This document shows positions 24,084-32,824 of a stretch of 64,000 nucleotides of DNA, piece after piece (within the stretch, counting starts at the first letter, position 1; every line of letters begins with the position of its first letter). Location: positions 37,491-101,490 of the forward strand of contig SCRA01000046.1 in assembly GCA_004297985.1 (NCBI GenBank). Direction: 5' to 3'. The translations under genes were made by a program, and so were the position numbers. The notes below the pieces were generated by a model, which ran no database searches, was not told the origin of the DNA, and worked only from the letters and a program-made list of their open reading frames with translations. The stretch is from a bacterium. GTDB taxonomy: Bacteria; Vulcanimicrobiota; Vulcanimicrobiia; Vulcanimicrobiales; SCRA01.

Positions 24084-25322
24084 GTGTTCATCGATGAGGC
24101 CACCATCACCGTCAAGGGCGGAGATGGAGGCGACGGCATCGTCGCCTGGCGCCGCGAAAAGTACGTCCCCAAAGGGGGTCCCGCCGGCGGCGACGGGGGC
24201 CAGGGCGGGAGCGTGATCCTGGTGGCCGACCCCAACGTCAACACGTTGGTCGAGTTCCGTTACAAGCGCCAGTTCGCAGCCCGCGACGGCGAGCACGGCG
24301 GCACCTCCAACAAGTCGGGGCGCTCGGCGCCCGATCTGCTGATCCCCGTCCCCGTCGGTACGCTGATCATTCGCGACGGCAGCCCGTATGCAGATCTCGG
24401 CGAGCCCGGCAAGCGGGTTCCCATCGCCAAAGGCGGGCGCGGGGGGTTGGGCAACCAGCATTTCGCCACCGCTCGCCGTCAGGCGCCGCACTACTCGGAG
24501 AAAGGCGAGCCGGGCGAGGAGCACGAGATCGCGCTCGAGCTGCGCTTGCTGGCCGACGTCGGCATCGTCGGCGTTCCCAACGCCGGCAAGTCGACGCTCC
24601 TCTCCGTGATCTCGGCGGCCAAGCCGAAGATCGCCGATTATCCCTTCACGACTCTGGAGCCGCAACTGGGCGTGGTACGTCTCGACGAAGAGACCAGCTT
24701 CGTTGCCGTCGATGTTCCTGGCCTGGTCGAGGGGGCCCACGAGGGCGCCGGCCTGGGCGATCGCTTCCTGCGCCACGTCCAGCGCACGCGCGTGCTCATC
24801 CACCTGATCGATGGCATGGATACGCCCGAGCAGGCGCGCACCGAGCGCGCGATGATCGAGAGCGAGCTGCGCGAGTCGGGGTTGATCGACAAACCGCGCA
24901 TCGTGGTGATCTCGAAGATGGACCTGCCGCAGGCGCGCGAGACCTTCGCCGCGCTGCGCCAGGAGATCCCCGGCTTGATGGCCATCTCCTCCGCGACCAG
25001 CGAAGGCGTGCGCGAGTTGATGTACGCCGCTTGGCGCGTGATCCAAGAGACGCCGGCACCGAGATTCGCGCTCGAGGAGTCGCCGCGCATCGATCTCACG
25101 CCCAGCGAGCCGTTCCACGTGGAGCGCGACGGCGGCGTCTTCGTGGTGAGTGGTCCGCGCGTGGAGCGCTTGGCATCCATGACCGACTTCGACAACGATG
25201 AAGCACTGGGGCGCTTCGAGCGCGCGCTCGACAAGCTGGGCGTGGAGCGCCGCCTGCGCGATCTGGGGATCGCCGCCGGCGATACCGTGCGCATCGGCGA
25301 CGCGGAGTTCGAATACTCGTGA
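24084..25322 (+). CDS. obgE: GTPase Obg/CgtA
   Basis: This 412-residue Obg GTPase has a glycine-rich Obg fold (FIDEATITVKGGDGGDG, KGGRGGLGNQHF), the G domain with GVPNAGKST, switch DVPGLVEGAHEGAGLG, and SKMDLP. The C-terminal OCT domain is about 330-412 (FVVSGPRVERLASMTDFDN). It supports 50S maturation and stress control. The OCT-containing form is typical of Gram-positives and other Terrabacteria. GTG start. nadD overlaps its stop codon. Confidence 0.96.
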   Translation: MFIDEATITVKGGDGGDGIVAWRREKYVPKGGPAGGDGGQGGSVILVADPNVNTLVEFRYKRQFAARDGEHGGTSNKSGRSAPDLLIPVPVGTLIIRDGSPYADLGEPGKRVPIAKGGRGGLGNQHFATARRQAPHYSEKGEPGEEHEIALELRLLADVGIVGVPNAGKSTLLSVISAAKPKIADYPFTTLEPQLGVVRLDEETSFVAVDVPGLVEGAHEGAGLGDRFLRHVQRTRVLIHLIDGMDTPEQARTERAMIESELRESGLIDKPRIVVISKMDLPQARETFAALRQEIPGLMAISSATSEGVRELMYAAWRVIQETPAPRFALEESPRIDLTPSEPFHVERDGGVFVVSGPRVERLASMTDFDNDEALGRFERALDKLGVERRLRDLGIAAGDTVRIGDAEFEYS

Positions 25323-25915
25323 AACTCGGGATCCTCGGCGGAACGTTCGACCCCATCCACTTCGCCCATCTCTACGTGGCGGAGGCGGCGCGCACCGCCG
25401 TTCCGCTCGACTGCGTACTCTTCACGCCTACCGGCTCGTACCGCCACCGCAGCGAGGAGCCCGAAGCCCCGATGGCCGCCCGCGTGGAGATGCTCACGCT
25501 GGCCATCGCGTCCAATCCCGCCTTCCGCATCGAGGATGCCGACCTCACCGGCACCGGCTATACGGCCGATCTGATCCCGCGCCTGCGCGCGAAGTACCCG
25601 CACGACGAGCTCTACTTCATCGCCGGCGCCGACTCGCTGGCATCCTCGCCATGGCGGCGCCTGGACGAAGTCTTCGCGGCGCTCGACGGCTTCGTGGTAG
25701 CGACGCGTGCCGGTATCGACGCCCCGCTGCCCCCGGAGATCGAGTCGCATGTGAGCCGCTTGGAGATTCCGCAACTCTTCACCAGCGCCAGCCGCATCCG
25801 CGCACTGGCACGCGAGGGGCACCCGACCCGCTACCTGGTGCCGGACGAGGTAGCCGCCTACATCGTGGCCCATCGCCTGTACGGCGCGCGCAGCGGAGCG
25901 GAGCGAGTGCGATGA
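25319..25915 (+). CDS. nadD: nicotinate-mononucleotide adenylyltransferase
   Basis: This 198-residue enzyme adenylates nicotinate mononucleotide in NAD synthesis. It has the nucleotidyl-transferase signature GGTFDPIHFAHL at the N-terminus and the ISSTxIR-like FTSASRIRALAREG near the C-terminus. The GTG start overlaps the obg stop (GTGA), and lysA overlaps its stop as ATGA. It is thus a tightly coupled cistron in the rpmA operon. Confidence 0.93.
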   Translation: MKLGILGGTFDPIHFAHLYVAEAARTAVPLDCVLFTPTGSYRHRSEEPEAPMAARVEMLTLAIASNPAFRIEDADLTGTGYTADLIPRLRAKYPHDELYFIAGADSLASSPWRRLDEVFAALDGFVVATRAGIDAPLPPEIESHVSRLEIPQLFTSASRIRALAREGHPTRYLVPDEVAAYIVAHRLYGARSGAERVR

Positions 25916-27198
25916 GCGAGGTGCTTGCGCCGGGGCTGACGCGCCTGGCCGACGGTCCGCTGGCCTTCGGCGGGGTGGGACTCGAGGAGTTGGCCGAGGC
26001 GTACGGGACGCCGCTGGTCGCCTTCGACGGCGCGCTGTTCGACGGGCGCGTAGCCGCCTTCCGCACCGCCTTCGGACCCCAGACGGACATCTCGTATGCG
26101 GCCAAAGCGTTCCTGTGCGTGGCGATGGCGCGCCGCGTGGCGGCCCTTGGCCTGAGCCTGGACGTCTGCAGCTTGGGAGAGCTGAGGACCGCCCAAGCTG
26201 CGGATTTCCCGCCCGAGCGCTTACGCTACCACGGTTGCGGCAAAGGCGACGACGAGCTGGAGGCGGCCCTGCGCGGCGGCGTAGGGCGCATCATCATCGA
26301 CAATCTCGAGGAATTGGAGCGCCTGGAGAGCATCGCTGCGCACCTGGAGCGCACGGCCACGGTAATCCTGCGCGTGAACACGGGGATCGAGGCCCATACC
26401 CACGAGATGATCCGCACCGCTGGGGAAAACTCGAAGTTCGGAATGCTCCCCGAGGTGGCGTTCGCCGCGGCCCGCCGCGTTGCAGCCTCTCCGCACATGC
26501 GCATAGCTGGCCTCCATTCGCACATCGGCTCACAGATCTACGAGCCGCGTTTCCTGGCCGACGCGGTGGAGCCGCTCTTCGAGCTGGCCGCCTCGCTGAG
26601 CGGCGTCGAGATCGCCGTTGCGGAGATGATCGCCGGCGGCGGCTTCGCGGTCCGTTACCGTCCCGAGGACCCTCCGGCGCCGGCGCCCGAGGCGATCGCG
26701 CAGCGCCTCCTCGCCGCCATGCGCCTGGGGGCAGAGCGCGCAGGCGTCCCGCTTCCGCGGCTCGGCATCGAGCCGGGGCGGGCGCTGGCGGCTGAGGCAG
26801 GCCTCTCGCTCTACCGCGTAATGTCCGTGAAAGACCACGCCACCTGCCGCTTCGCGATCGTCGACGGGAGCATGGCCGACAATCCGCGTCCCGCGCTCTA
26901 TGGCTCCTACCACCATGTGGTGCGCGCCGACGGCCCCTCTACGGCGGTCGCACGCGCCACGACGATCTGCGGTCGCTCCTGCGAGGCCGACGAGATGATG
27001 ACGGTGCCGCTGCCCGAGGACCTGCACGGCGGCGATCTGCTGGCCGTCTGTACCACGGGGGCGTACACGTACAGCATGGCCTCCAACTACAACCGCTTCG
27101 CCAAGCCGGCGGTAGTGCTGGCAGCGGACGGCGCGCACACTTTGTGGGTACGGCGCGAGCGCGATAGTGAAACACTGCGCTTTGATGTCGATACGTAA
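25912..27198 (+). CDS. lysA: diaminopimelate decarboxylase
   Basis: Four-hundred-twenty-eight residues from the ATG at 25912. This fold-type III PLP decarboxylase has the PLP lysine in ISYAAKAFL, the motifs SLDVCSLGEL, HSHIGSQI and GGGFAVRY, and the catalytic cysteine region SMADNPRP...GRSCEADEMM. It converts meso-diaminopimelate to lysine, the last step of the pathway. Its position between nadD and maf is unusual. Overlap with nadD implies coupling. Confidence 0.93.
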   Translation: MSEVLAPGLTRLADGPLAFGGVGLEELAEAYGTPLVAFDGALFDGRVAAFRTAFGPQTDISYAAKAFLCVAMARRVAALGLSLDVCSLGELRTAQAADFPPERLRYHGCGKGDDELEAALRGGVGRIIIDNLEELERLESIAAHLERTATVILRVNTGIEAHTHEMIRTAGENSKFGMLPEVAFAAARRVAASPHMRIAGLHSHIGSQIYEPRFLADAVEPLFELAASLSGVEIAVAEMIAGGGFAVRYRPEDPPAPAPEAIAQRLLAAMRLGAERAGVPLPRLGIEPGRALAAEAGLSLYRVMSVKDHATCRFAIVDGSMADNPRPALYGSYHHVVRADGPSTAVARATTICGRSCEADEMMTVPLPEDLHGGDLLAVCTTGAYTYSMASNYNRFAKPAVVLAADGAHTLWVRRERDSETLRFDVDT

Positions 27199-27207
27199 TT
27201 TGTTAGG

Positions 27208-27801
27208 ATGGTACTAGAAAGACTCGCCTCGGTCGTATTGGCAAGTCGCTCCCCCCGGCGTATCGAGCTGTTGCGCTCATTGGGGCTGGAGGTGCTGGTA
27301 CGCCCGAGCGGCTACGGTGAAGAAGAGGTCGCCGGGTTGGAGCCACGAGAATTGGCGACGTACCATGCGCGGCAGAAGGCGCGCGACATCGCGGGCACGC
27401 TCGAAGAGCATGCTCCGCTGGTGGTTGCCGCCGATACGATCGTCGACGTCGACGGGCGTCTCTTCGGCAAGCCAGCCGACGAAGGCGAAGCCGCCGCGAT
27501 GCTGCGGTCGCTGTCGGGGCGCATGCACCGGGTACACACGGGTTACTGCCTCTGGAACGCGCGCGCCGGCGAGCGCTCCGGCTGCGTGACCACCGATGTG
27601 ACTTTCGTCACGCTGCACGAGGAACAGATTCAAGACTACATCGCAACGGGTGAGCCGATGGATAAAGCTGGCGCCTATGGCATCCAGGGGCGCGGGGCGC
27701 TCCTAGTCGACAGTATCGACGGCGACTTCTACGCCGTGATGGGACTCCCGTTGGCAACGCTGGCCCGCGAGTGCGAGGCCCTGGGGTACCGTTTGCTGTG
27801 A
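27208..27801 (+). CDS. maf: Maf nucleoside triphosphate pyrophosphatase
   Basis: This 197-residue Maf protein hydrolyses modified or non-canonical nucleoside triphosphates. It has the N-terminal signature LASRSPRRIELLRSLG, AADTIVDVDG, KPADEGEAAAMLRSLSG, and YIATGEPMDKAGAYGIQG. Maf is often found before mreB, as here. It starts 9 bases after lysA. mreB overlaps its stop codon as GTGA. Confidence 0.95.
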   Translation: MVLERLASVVLASRSPRRIELLRSLGLEVLVRPSGYGEEEVAGLEPRELATYHARQKARDIAGTLEEHAPLVVAADTIVDVDGRLFGKPADEGEAAAMLRSLSGRMHRVHTGYCLWNARAGERSGCVTTDVTFVTLHEEQIQDYIATGEPMDKAGAYGIQGRGALLVDSIDGDFYAVMGLPLATLARECEALGYRLL

Positions 27802-28871
27802 TCCGTTCGCTCTTCCCCGACGTCGGCATCGACCTCGGGACCGCCAACACCGTCATCTACGAGCGGCAGAGCGGGGTGCTGCTCTCCGAACCGTCCGTGG
27901 TGGCCTACGACGCCAAGCGCGGCAACAAGATCGTCGCCGTGGGCCGCGCCGCCCGCGAGATGGACGGCAAGGCGCCCGACCGCATCAAGGTCGTCCATCC
28001 CCTCCATGCCGGGACGATCTCCGACTTCAAAGCCGCCCACACCCTGGTAACCACCCTGCTCGAGCGCGCCCTCAACCTCAAGGGCGCGATGCACCCTCGG
28101 GTGATCGTCGGCGTTCCCGGATGCGCCACGGATATCGAGTGCAAGGCCATCGAGGAGGCCGTCGGCCAAGCGGGGGCGCGCAAGGCCGTCTTCGTTCCAC
28201 AGGCCATGGCTGCGGCTGTCGGGGCGGGGCTTGAAGTCTCGCAGGCGCGCCCCTCCATGGTCGTGGACATCGGCGGCGGAACCACGGAAGTGGGCATGCT
28301 CGCTCTCTCCGGCGTGGTGGTTCTCCACTCGATCAAGGTGGGTGGTGAGAGCCTGGACCGTGCCATCGCTTCGTGCCTGCGAGCCGACCACTTCCAGATC
28401 GGCTCGCTGACCGCCGAGCGGGTGAAGATCCGGCTCGGTTACGCCGGCCGCCCGCTGGGCCGCGAGCCGTTGCGCATCAGCGGCATGGACCAGGTGGCCG
28501 GAGGCCCCGCGGGACGGTCGATTCCGGAGGAGATGATCGGCGAGGCCTTGCTCGAGTCGCTCGACGCCATCTCGCGCGCCGTCCGCTTCGTCATCGAGGC
28601 CACACCGCCCGACCTCACCGCCGACCTGCTCGAGACCGGCATCGTCCTCACCGGCGGCGGTGCGCTGTTGCCGGGGTTGGCGGGATTCCTCGGCGAACGT
28701 ACGCGGGTCCCGTGCTCCGTGGCTCCGGAGCCGCTGCTGTGCGTCGCACGCGGCGCGGGCGAGATCTTGGCGACGCCCAGCCTGTTGGAGCGTGTGGCTC
28801 CGCAGGCTGACCGACTGACGAGGTGGTACCGATCTATACGTCTCGGGGTGAAGGAAAGCTACTCGCCGTAA
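27798..28871 (+). CDS. mreB: rod-shape determining actin homologue MreB
   Basis: Three-hundred-fifty-seven residues from the GTG at 27798. The actin-like nucleotide-binding motifs are DVGIDLGTANTVIY (phosphate 1), VVDIGGGTTEVGML (phosphate 2) and TGGGALLPGL (adenosine). It organises lateral-wall synthesis with MreC, MreD and PBP2, which follow directly. mreC begins inside its 3' end. Confidence 0.96.
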   Translation: MIRSLFPDVGIDLGTANTVIYERQSGVLLSEPSVVAYDAKRGNKIVAVGRAAREMDGKAPDRIKVVHPLHAGTISDFKAAHTLVTTLLERALNLKGAMHPRVIVGVPGCATDIECKAIEEAVGQAGARKAVFVPQAMAAAVGAGLEVSQARPSMVVDIGGGTTEVGMLALSGVVVLHSIKVGGESLDRAIASCLRADHFQIGSLTAERVKIRLGYAGRPLGREPLRISGMDQVAGGPAGRSIPEEMIGEALLESLDAISRAVRFVIEATPPDLTADLLETGIVLTGGGALLPGLAGFLGERTRVPCSVAPEPLLCVARGAGEILATPSLLERVAPQADRLTRWYRSIRLGVKESYSP

Positions 28872-29656
28872 TCGGCGTCGTCATTCTGCTCGCCCTGGTG
28901 GCGCTGCTTCAGATCGACGCCGCACGCAAGGGCCAGGAGAGCCTCCTCTCACAGATCCTCACCACTGTCGCCGTCCCCGTTGAGAGCACCTTTACCGCCG
29001 TCGGCTCCGGGCTCCGCGACGGCGCATCAAACGTCGCGAACCTCCCGCGCTTGGCGTCTGAGAACGCGCAGCTGCGCGACGAGGTGCGCACGCTGCGCGC
29101 GCAGGACGCCGTGCTGCGCGAGGCGGCCTCCGCCGCGCCCGATGCGCTACGCTTCGCGGCGCGCGCCGCGACACTCGATCAGGCCATCCCAGCCACCGTC
29201 ATCGGCTACGACCCCACCAATGCGCTCGATACCATCACCATCAACCGCGGCTCGCACTCAGGCGTGGTGCGCGACGCGGGCGTCGTCGACGCCGGCGGCG
29301 TGGTGGGACGCGTCGAGTCGGTGGGCCCCTTCGCAGCCAAGGTGCTGCTGATCACCGATTACACATCGAGCATCCCTGCCGTGGTACAGCAGGGGCGTTG
29401 GTGGGGCATCGTGCGCGGCTCGCAGACGCGGGCGCAGATGACGTACATCTCGCAGGACGCCGTGCTGAAGCCAGGGATGCGCGTGGTGACGGGGCAGGGG
29501 CGCGTCTTCCCACCCGGCCTGCTGATCGGCCACATTACCTCGGTGGTACGCGGCGACGCCAGCCTCTATCAGGTGGCGAAGATCGAGCCCGCGGCCAACT
29601 TCGGACGCCTCTCGCACGTCCTGGTCCTTCCCAAGCCCGGCTCGTCGACGAAGTGA
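28823..29656 (+). CDS. mreC: rod-shape determining protein MreC
   Basis: This 277-residue MreC has a short cytosolic N-terminus, one transmembrane segment (LLAVIGVVILLALVALLQ, about 13-30), a periplasmic coiled coil (ASENAQLRDEVRTLRAQDAV, about 78-97), and the beta domain with IGYDPTNALDTITINRGS and GVVDAGGVVGRVESVG. It links MreB to wall synthases. The GTG start lies inside mreB, giving a 49-base overlap; a later start would remove the transmembrane helix. Confidence 0.93.
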   Translation: MVPIYTSRGEGKLLAVIGVVILLALVALLQIDAARKGQESLLSQILTTVAVPVESTFTAVGSGLRDGASNVANLPRLASENAQLRDEVRTLRAQDAVLREAASAAPDALRFAARAATLDQAIPATVIGYDPTNALDTITINRGSHSGVVRDAGVVDAGGVVGRVESVGPFAAKVLLITDYTSSIPAVVQQGRWWGIVRGSQTRAQMTYISQDAVLKPGMRVVTGQGRVFPPGLLIGHITSVVRGDASLYQVAKIEPAANFGRLSHVLVLPKPGSSTK

Positions 29657-29701
29657 GCAATCGCGCCTTAAGCAATTGCGTCTTGCGCAATTGCGCCTCC
29701 G
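29657..29701 (+). repeat. three tandem 15-bp repeats after mreC
   Basis: Three contiguous units, GCAATCGCGCCTTAA, GCAATTGCGTCTTGC and GCAATTGCGCCTCCG, begin the base after the mreC stop. The last two also form a perfect 9-bp hairpin (GCAATTGCG-TCTTG-CGCAATTGC). Confidence 0.8.
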
Positions 29702-29703
29702 GA

Positions 29704-29756
29704 GGACCTTTACAGCAACAGGGCTCCCACGAACGGAGCAAAGCGAAGTGAGTGGG
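29704..29756 (+). repeat. leader-like dispersed repeat upstream of mreD
   Basis: In the mreD sense it reads GGACCTTTACAGCAACAGG, GCTCCC, and ACGAACGGAGCAAAGCGAAG, then runs into GTGAGTGGG. It aligns with the rnc leader copies, which run into GTGAGCGGG, in the same orientation to the downstream gene. Confidence 0.7.
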
Positions 29757-30266
29757 ATAAACGAGGTGGATCGCCCCGCGCACTGGCCCAGCCTGGCACT
29801 GGCGGCTGCCCTCGCCATCGTGCTGGAGAGTACGTGGCTCAGCCGCCTGCATCTGCGTGGCGGCTCGCTCGACCTGGTGGTAGTCTTCGTTGCATGGTAC
29901 GCCGCTACGGCCGGCGCCTCGAAGGGCCTTCTCTACGGGGCGCTCTGCGGGATGGCTGAAGACGCACTGGCGGTCCGAACGGGCGCCGCACACATGCTGG
30001 CGCTGGGGCTGACCGGCGCCGTCTGCGGATTGGGCTCGCGCTTCGTTCTACCCGACTCCGTGTTCGCCATCGCCGGTATCGTGGCCGTGGGGACGGTACT
30101 CAGCGACGCGATCTTCTGGAGCACGATGTCCATGGGCGGCTTTCCGGACGGGCTAGGATCGCTGCACTTCCATCGCTCCCTTTGGAGCGCGCTGCTGGGC
30201 GTCATGACCTTCGTCATTCTCTGGAGCACCTCGACATGGCTGCGGAATCGCAACGGCAGCCGCTGA
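29748..30266 (+). CDS. mreD: rod-shape determining protein MreD
   Basis: About 172 residues, mostly hydrophobic, with five or so predicted transmembrane helices (SLALAAALAIVLEST, LDLVVVFVAWYAA, ASKGLLYGALCGMAEDAL, MLALGLTGAVCGLG, VFAIAGIVAVGTVLSDAIF). This is the MreD fold. The start is uncertain: GTG 29748 lies inside the dispersed repeat and GTG 29766 just after it. It completes the mreBCD set, and mrdA overlaps its end. Confidence 0.88.
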   Translation: MSGINEVDRPAHWPSLALAAALAIVLESTWLSRLHLRGGSLDLVVVFVAWYAATAGASKGLLYGALCGMAEDALAVRTGAAHMLALGLTGAVCGLGSRFVLPDSVFAIAGIVAVGTVLSDAIFWSTMSMGGFPDGLGSLHFHRSLWSALLGVMTFVILWSTSTWLRNRNGSR

Positions 30267-32107
30267 ACCCGCGGCGCTTCTGGTCCTTCGTCGCCGCGCT
30301 CGCGCTGATGGTTGCGGCGCTGGCAGCCCGCCTCGTCCAGATTCAGTTGGTGCACGGCGCGCAATTCGAAGCCGCTGCCCGCGCCAACCAGATCCGTCAA
30401 ATCGAGATCGCCGCGCCGCGCGGGCTCATCTTCGATCGCCGCGGCGTAGTGATCGCCCGCAGCCGCCCCTCGTTCGTGCTAGCCGTCATCCCTTCGGAGG
30501 TGACGACGCCGGAGCAGACGATTACGAAAGTTGCGGCGTTGATCGGGCGCCCGCCAAGCGAGCTCTGGGCACGCCTGCTTCACCACCGCGGCGTCAACTA
30601 CAAGAGCTTCGATGAGCTGCAAGTCTACGAGCCGTATGGTCCCGTCATTCTGGCGCGCGCGCTCCATCCCGCACAAGTGGCGCGTTTGGTCGAGGCAAGC
30701 GAGGATCTCTCCGGCATCGACGTGGAGGTGCAAGCCGTTCGCGACTACCCGTACCGTACGGCGGGCTCGCATCTGCTGGGCCACGTGGGACAGATTACCG
30801 AAGGCGAGTACCGGCGCCTCGAGCACCTGGGGTACACGCCCAACGATGTCGTCGGCAAAGACGGTCTCGAAACGGTCTACGACACGTGGCTGCGCGGCAC
30901 CCCGGGCGGCAAGCGCGTGGTGGTCGATGCGCAGGGCAAGGTCGTACGCAACATCGGGTATGCCGACCCCAAGCCGGGCGACAGTCTCGTCACCTCACTG
31001 GACTGGCGGCTCCAGATGTACTTGGAAGTAGGGATGCGCCGCGAGCTGGAGCGCCAGAGCCGCCTGACGGGACGGCGCTTGGCGGGGGCGGCGGTGGCGA
31101 TCGATCCCAACACGGGCGGAATCCTCGCGCTGGTCTCGATGCCCAACTACAACCCCAACGACTTCTCGGACGGCATCAGCGAGCGCAACTACGCGCGCTA
31201 CGTTACCGATCGGCTGCGCCCGCTCTACGACCGCGCTACGGGCGCCGCGACGGCTACAGGCTCAACGTTCAAGCCGATGGTAGCGGCCGCTGCGCTCGCC
31301 GAGCACGTCATCTCCGCCGATGCGCGCTTTTACGACGGCGGGCGATACTACTGCCACGGCGCCACCTTCCACGGCTTCGAGAACGAGGCGCTCGGCTCGA
31401 TCGACATGTACCAGGCGATCGCGGCATCGGACGACGTCTACTTCTATCACCTGGGCGATCTGCTGGGCCACGATCGGCTGCGCAACTTCGCGCTGCAGTT
31501 CGGCTTAGATGCGAAGACCGGCATCGATCTCCCCGGTGAGTACGAGGGCAACTGGCCAACCAACGCGTGGATGATGAAAGTCTACGGGCTGCCGATGGAG
31601 CCCTCCGACGTCTGCATCCTGGCTATCGGCCAGGGTGCCATGGAGGCGACGCCGATCCAGATGGCCAACGCCGTGGCCGCCATCGCCAACGGGGGCACGC
31701 TGTGGCGACCGCACATCGTCACCGCCGTCCGTAACTGGCGGGGCAAGACGGTCAAGGTGACGGAGCCGACGCCGATCCGTCACATCTCTATCCCCTCGCA
31801 AGACTTCGCCGTGGTACGCAAGGGGATGTCGATGGTCACGGGAGCGGGCGGCACCGCCTTCGGTTTGACCATTCCCGGGCTTGCCTACGGCGGCAAGACG
31901 GGGACGGTGGAGACCGACGGCGGCAACGGCCCCAACACCACGTGGTTCGAGGCATTCGCACCCGTCGATCACCCCACGGTGGCCATCGCCGTCTACATGG
32001 AGCGCACGGGAGGCTACGGCTCTACCGTTGCTGCGCCGGTCGCCGCCTATGCGTTGGCGAAGTACTTCGGGAAAAAGCCGCCAGCGTTGGCGGCGCCCGG
32101 GGAGTAA
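30236..32107 (+). CDS. mrdA: penicillin-binding protein 2
   Basis: This 623-residue class B PBP is the transpeptidase of the elongasome. It has one transmembrane helix (FVAALALMVAALAARL, about 18-33), a pedestal domain, and the transpeptidase domain with STFK (S343), the SxD-type motif SDD (S398) and KTGT (554-557). The SxD variant is normal for PBP2. ATG 30236 overlaps mreD by 31 bases. No rodA follows; the next genes are convergent. Confidence 0.96.
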   Translation: MAAESQRQPLNPRRFWSFVAALALMVAALAARLVQIQLVHGAQFEAAARANQIRQIEIAAPRGLIFDRRGVVIARSRPSFVLAVIPSEVTTPEQTITKVAALIGRPPSELWARLLHHRGVNYKSFDELQVYEPYGPVILARALHPAQVARLVEASEDLSGIDVEVQAVRDYPYRTAGSHLLGHVGQITEGEYRRLEHLGYTPNDVVGKDGLETVYDTWLRGTPGGKRVVVDAQGKVVRNIGYADPKPGDSLVTSLDWRLQMYLEVGMRRELERQSRLTGRRLAGAAVAIDPNTGGILALVSMPNYNPNDFSDGISERNYARYVTDRLRPLYDRATGAATATGSTFKPMVAAAALAEHVISADARFYDGGRYYCHGATFHGFENEALGSIDMYQAIAASDDVYFYHLGDLLGHDRLRNFALQFGLDAKTGIDLPGEYEGNWPTNAWMMKVYGLPMEPSDVCILAIGQGAMEATPIQMANAVAAIANGGTLWRPHIVTAVRNWRGKTVKVTEPTPIRHISIPSQDFAVVRKGMSMVTGAGGTAFGLTIPGLAYGGKTGTVETDGGNGPNTTWFEAFAPVDHPTVAIAVYMERTGGYGSTVAAPVAAYALAKYFGKKPPALAAPGE

Positions 32108-32131
32108 GGTAACTCGCACGCGTCTACGCGC

Positions 32132-32824
32132 CTAATAGTAGAATTCGAGTGAATAGGTCAACGAGGCCGAGTAGGTCCCCGCTGAAATCGTGCTCGGAAC
32201 CGTGAGCTGAAGATCGACGCAGACGCTCTGGGCAACGTTCGCCGCACCTTTCCACGCCATCTCCCCGGGGCCGCCGGCGTTGGCAAACGGTGCGAAGCTC
32301 GTCGTGATGCCCTCCGCCAACCATCCGAGGTCACCCTGCGTCGGATAGGCGTACGTCGGGAAGGGAATGCTCGCGCCGTTGGCGCTGCCATAGACCCAGT
32401 CCTCGACGCGCCACAGGTACGGAGAATCGGCGTAGACGGTATAGGCGCAGGGGTAGATGTTGCTTCCGTAGCCTGCGTTGAGGACCGTCGTGTTCCCAAC
32501 GATGTGCAGGTACTGCGCCGTGGGATCGAGTTGCACGTTGATGGTCACGGGGACGTTGCCCTGTGTCGGCCCGGCTTGGGCTACCATGTGGTAGGCGGAG
32601 AGCGCGGCGGGATTCAGATGCGCGAGCAGCCCCGGCTGCGGAGCCGGATTGCGGACCGCCTGCGCGACCGTGCGCGGAACGTAGGCCACGGGGGACGGAG
32701 TCACCGTGATCGTCACCGAGATATTCTTCTGCGTCAGGGGATGCCAGACACCCGCCCACGCGGGGCCCGAGGCGACTGTCGCCGCCGCGGCGATGAAGCT
32801 GAGGACGATGCCGATGCGTTTCAC
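32132..32824 (-). CDS. secreted pilin-like subunit F of the usher-like locus
   Basis: Two-hundred-thirty residues from the GTG at 32824, with signal peptide (KRIGIVLSFIAAAATVASGPAWA). The mature part is beta-rich (NISVTITVTPSP, NVPVTINVQLDPT). The C-terminal strand SASLTYSLEFYY alternates hydrophobic residues and has a penultimate Tyr, like chaperone-recognised fimbrial subunits. No named family is recognised. It is translationally coupled to the preceding gene (GTGA) and is the last gene of the six-gene run. I infer an extracellular fibre or surface subunit. Confidence 0.6.
   Translation of the reverse strand: MKRIGIVLSFIAAAATVASGPAWAGVWHPLTQKNISVTITVTPSPVAYVPRTVAQAVRNPAPQPGLLAHLNPAALSAYHMVAQAGPTQGNVPVTINVQLDPTAQYLHIVGNTTVLNAGYGSNIYPCAYTVYADSPYLWRVEDWVYGSANGASIPFPTYAYPTQGDLGWLAEGITTSFAPFANAGGPGEMAWKGAANVAQSVCVDLQLTVPSTISAGTYSASLTYSLEFYY

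Noticed and set aside
24066-25118. 350-residue minus-strand ORF
   Set aside because: Antisense shadow of obg.
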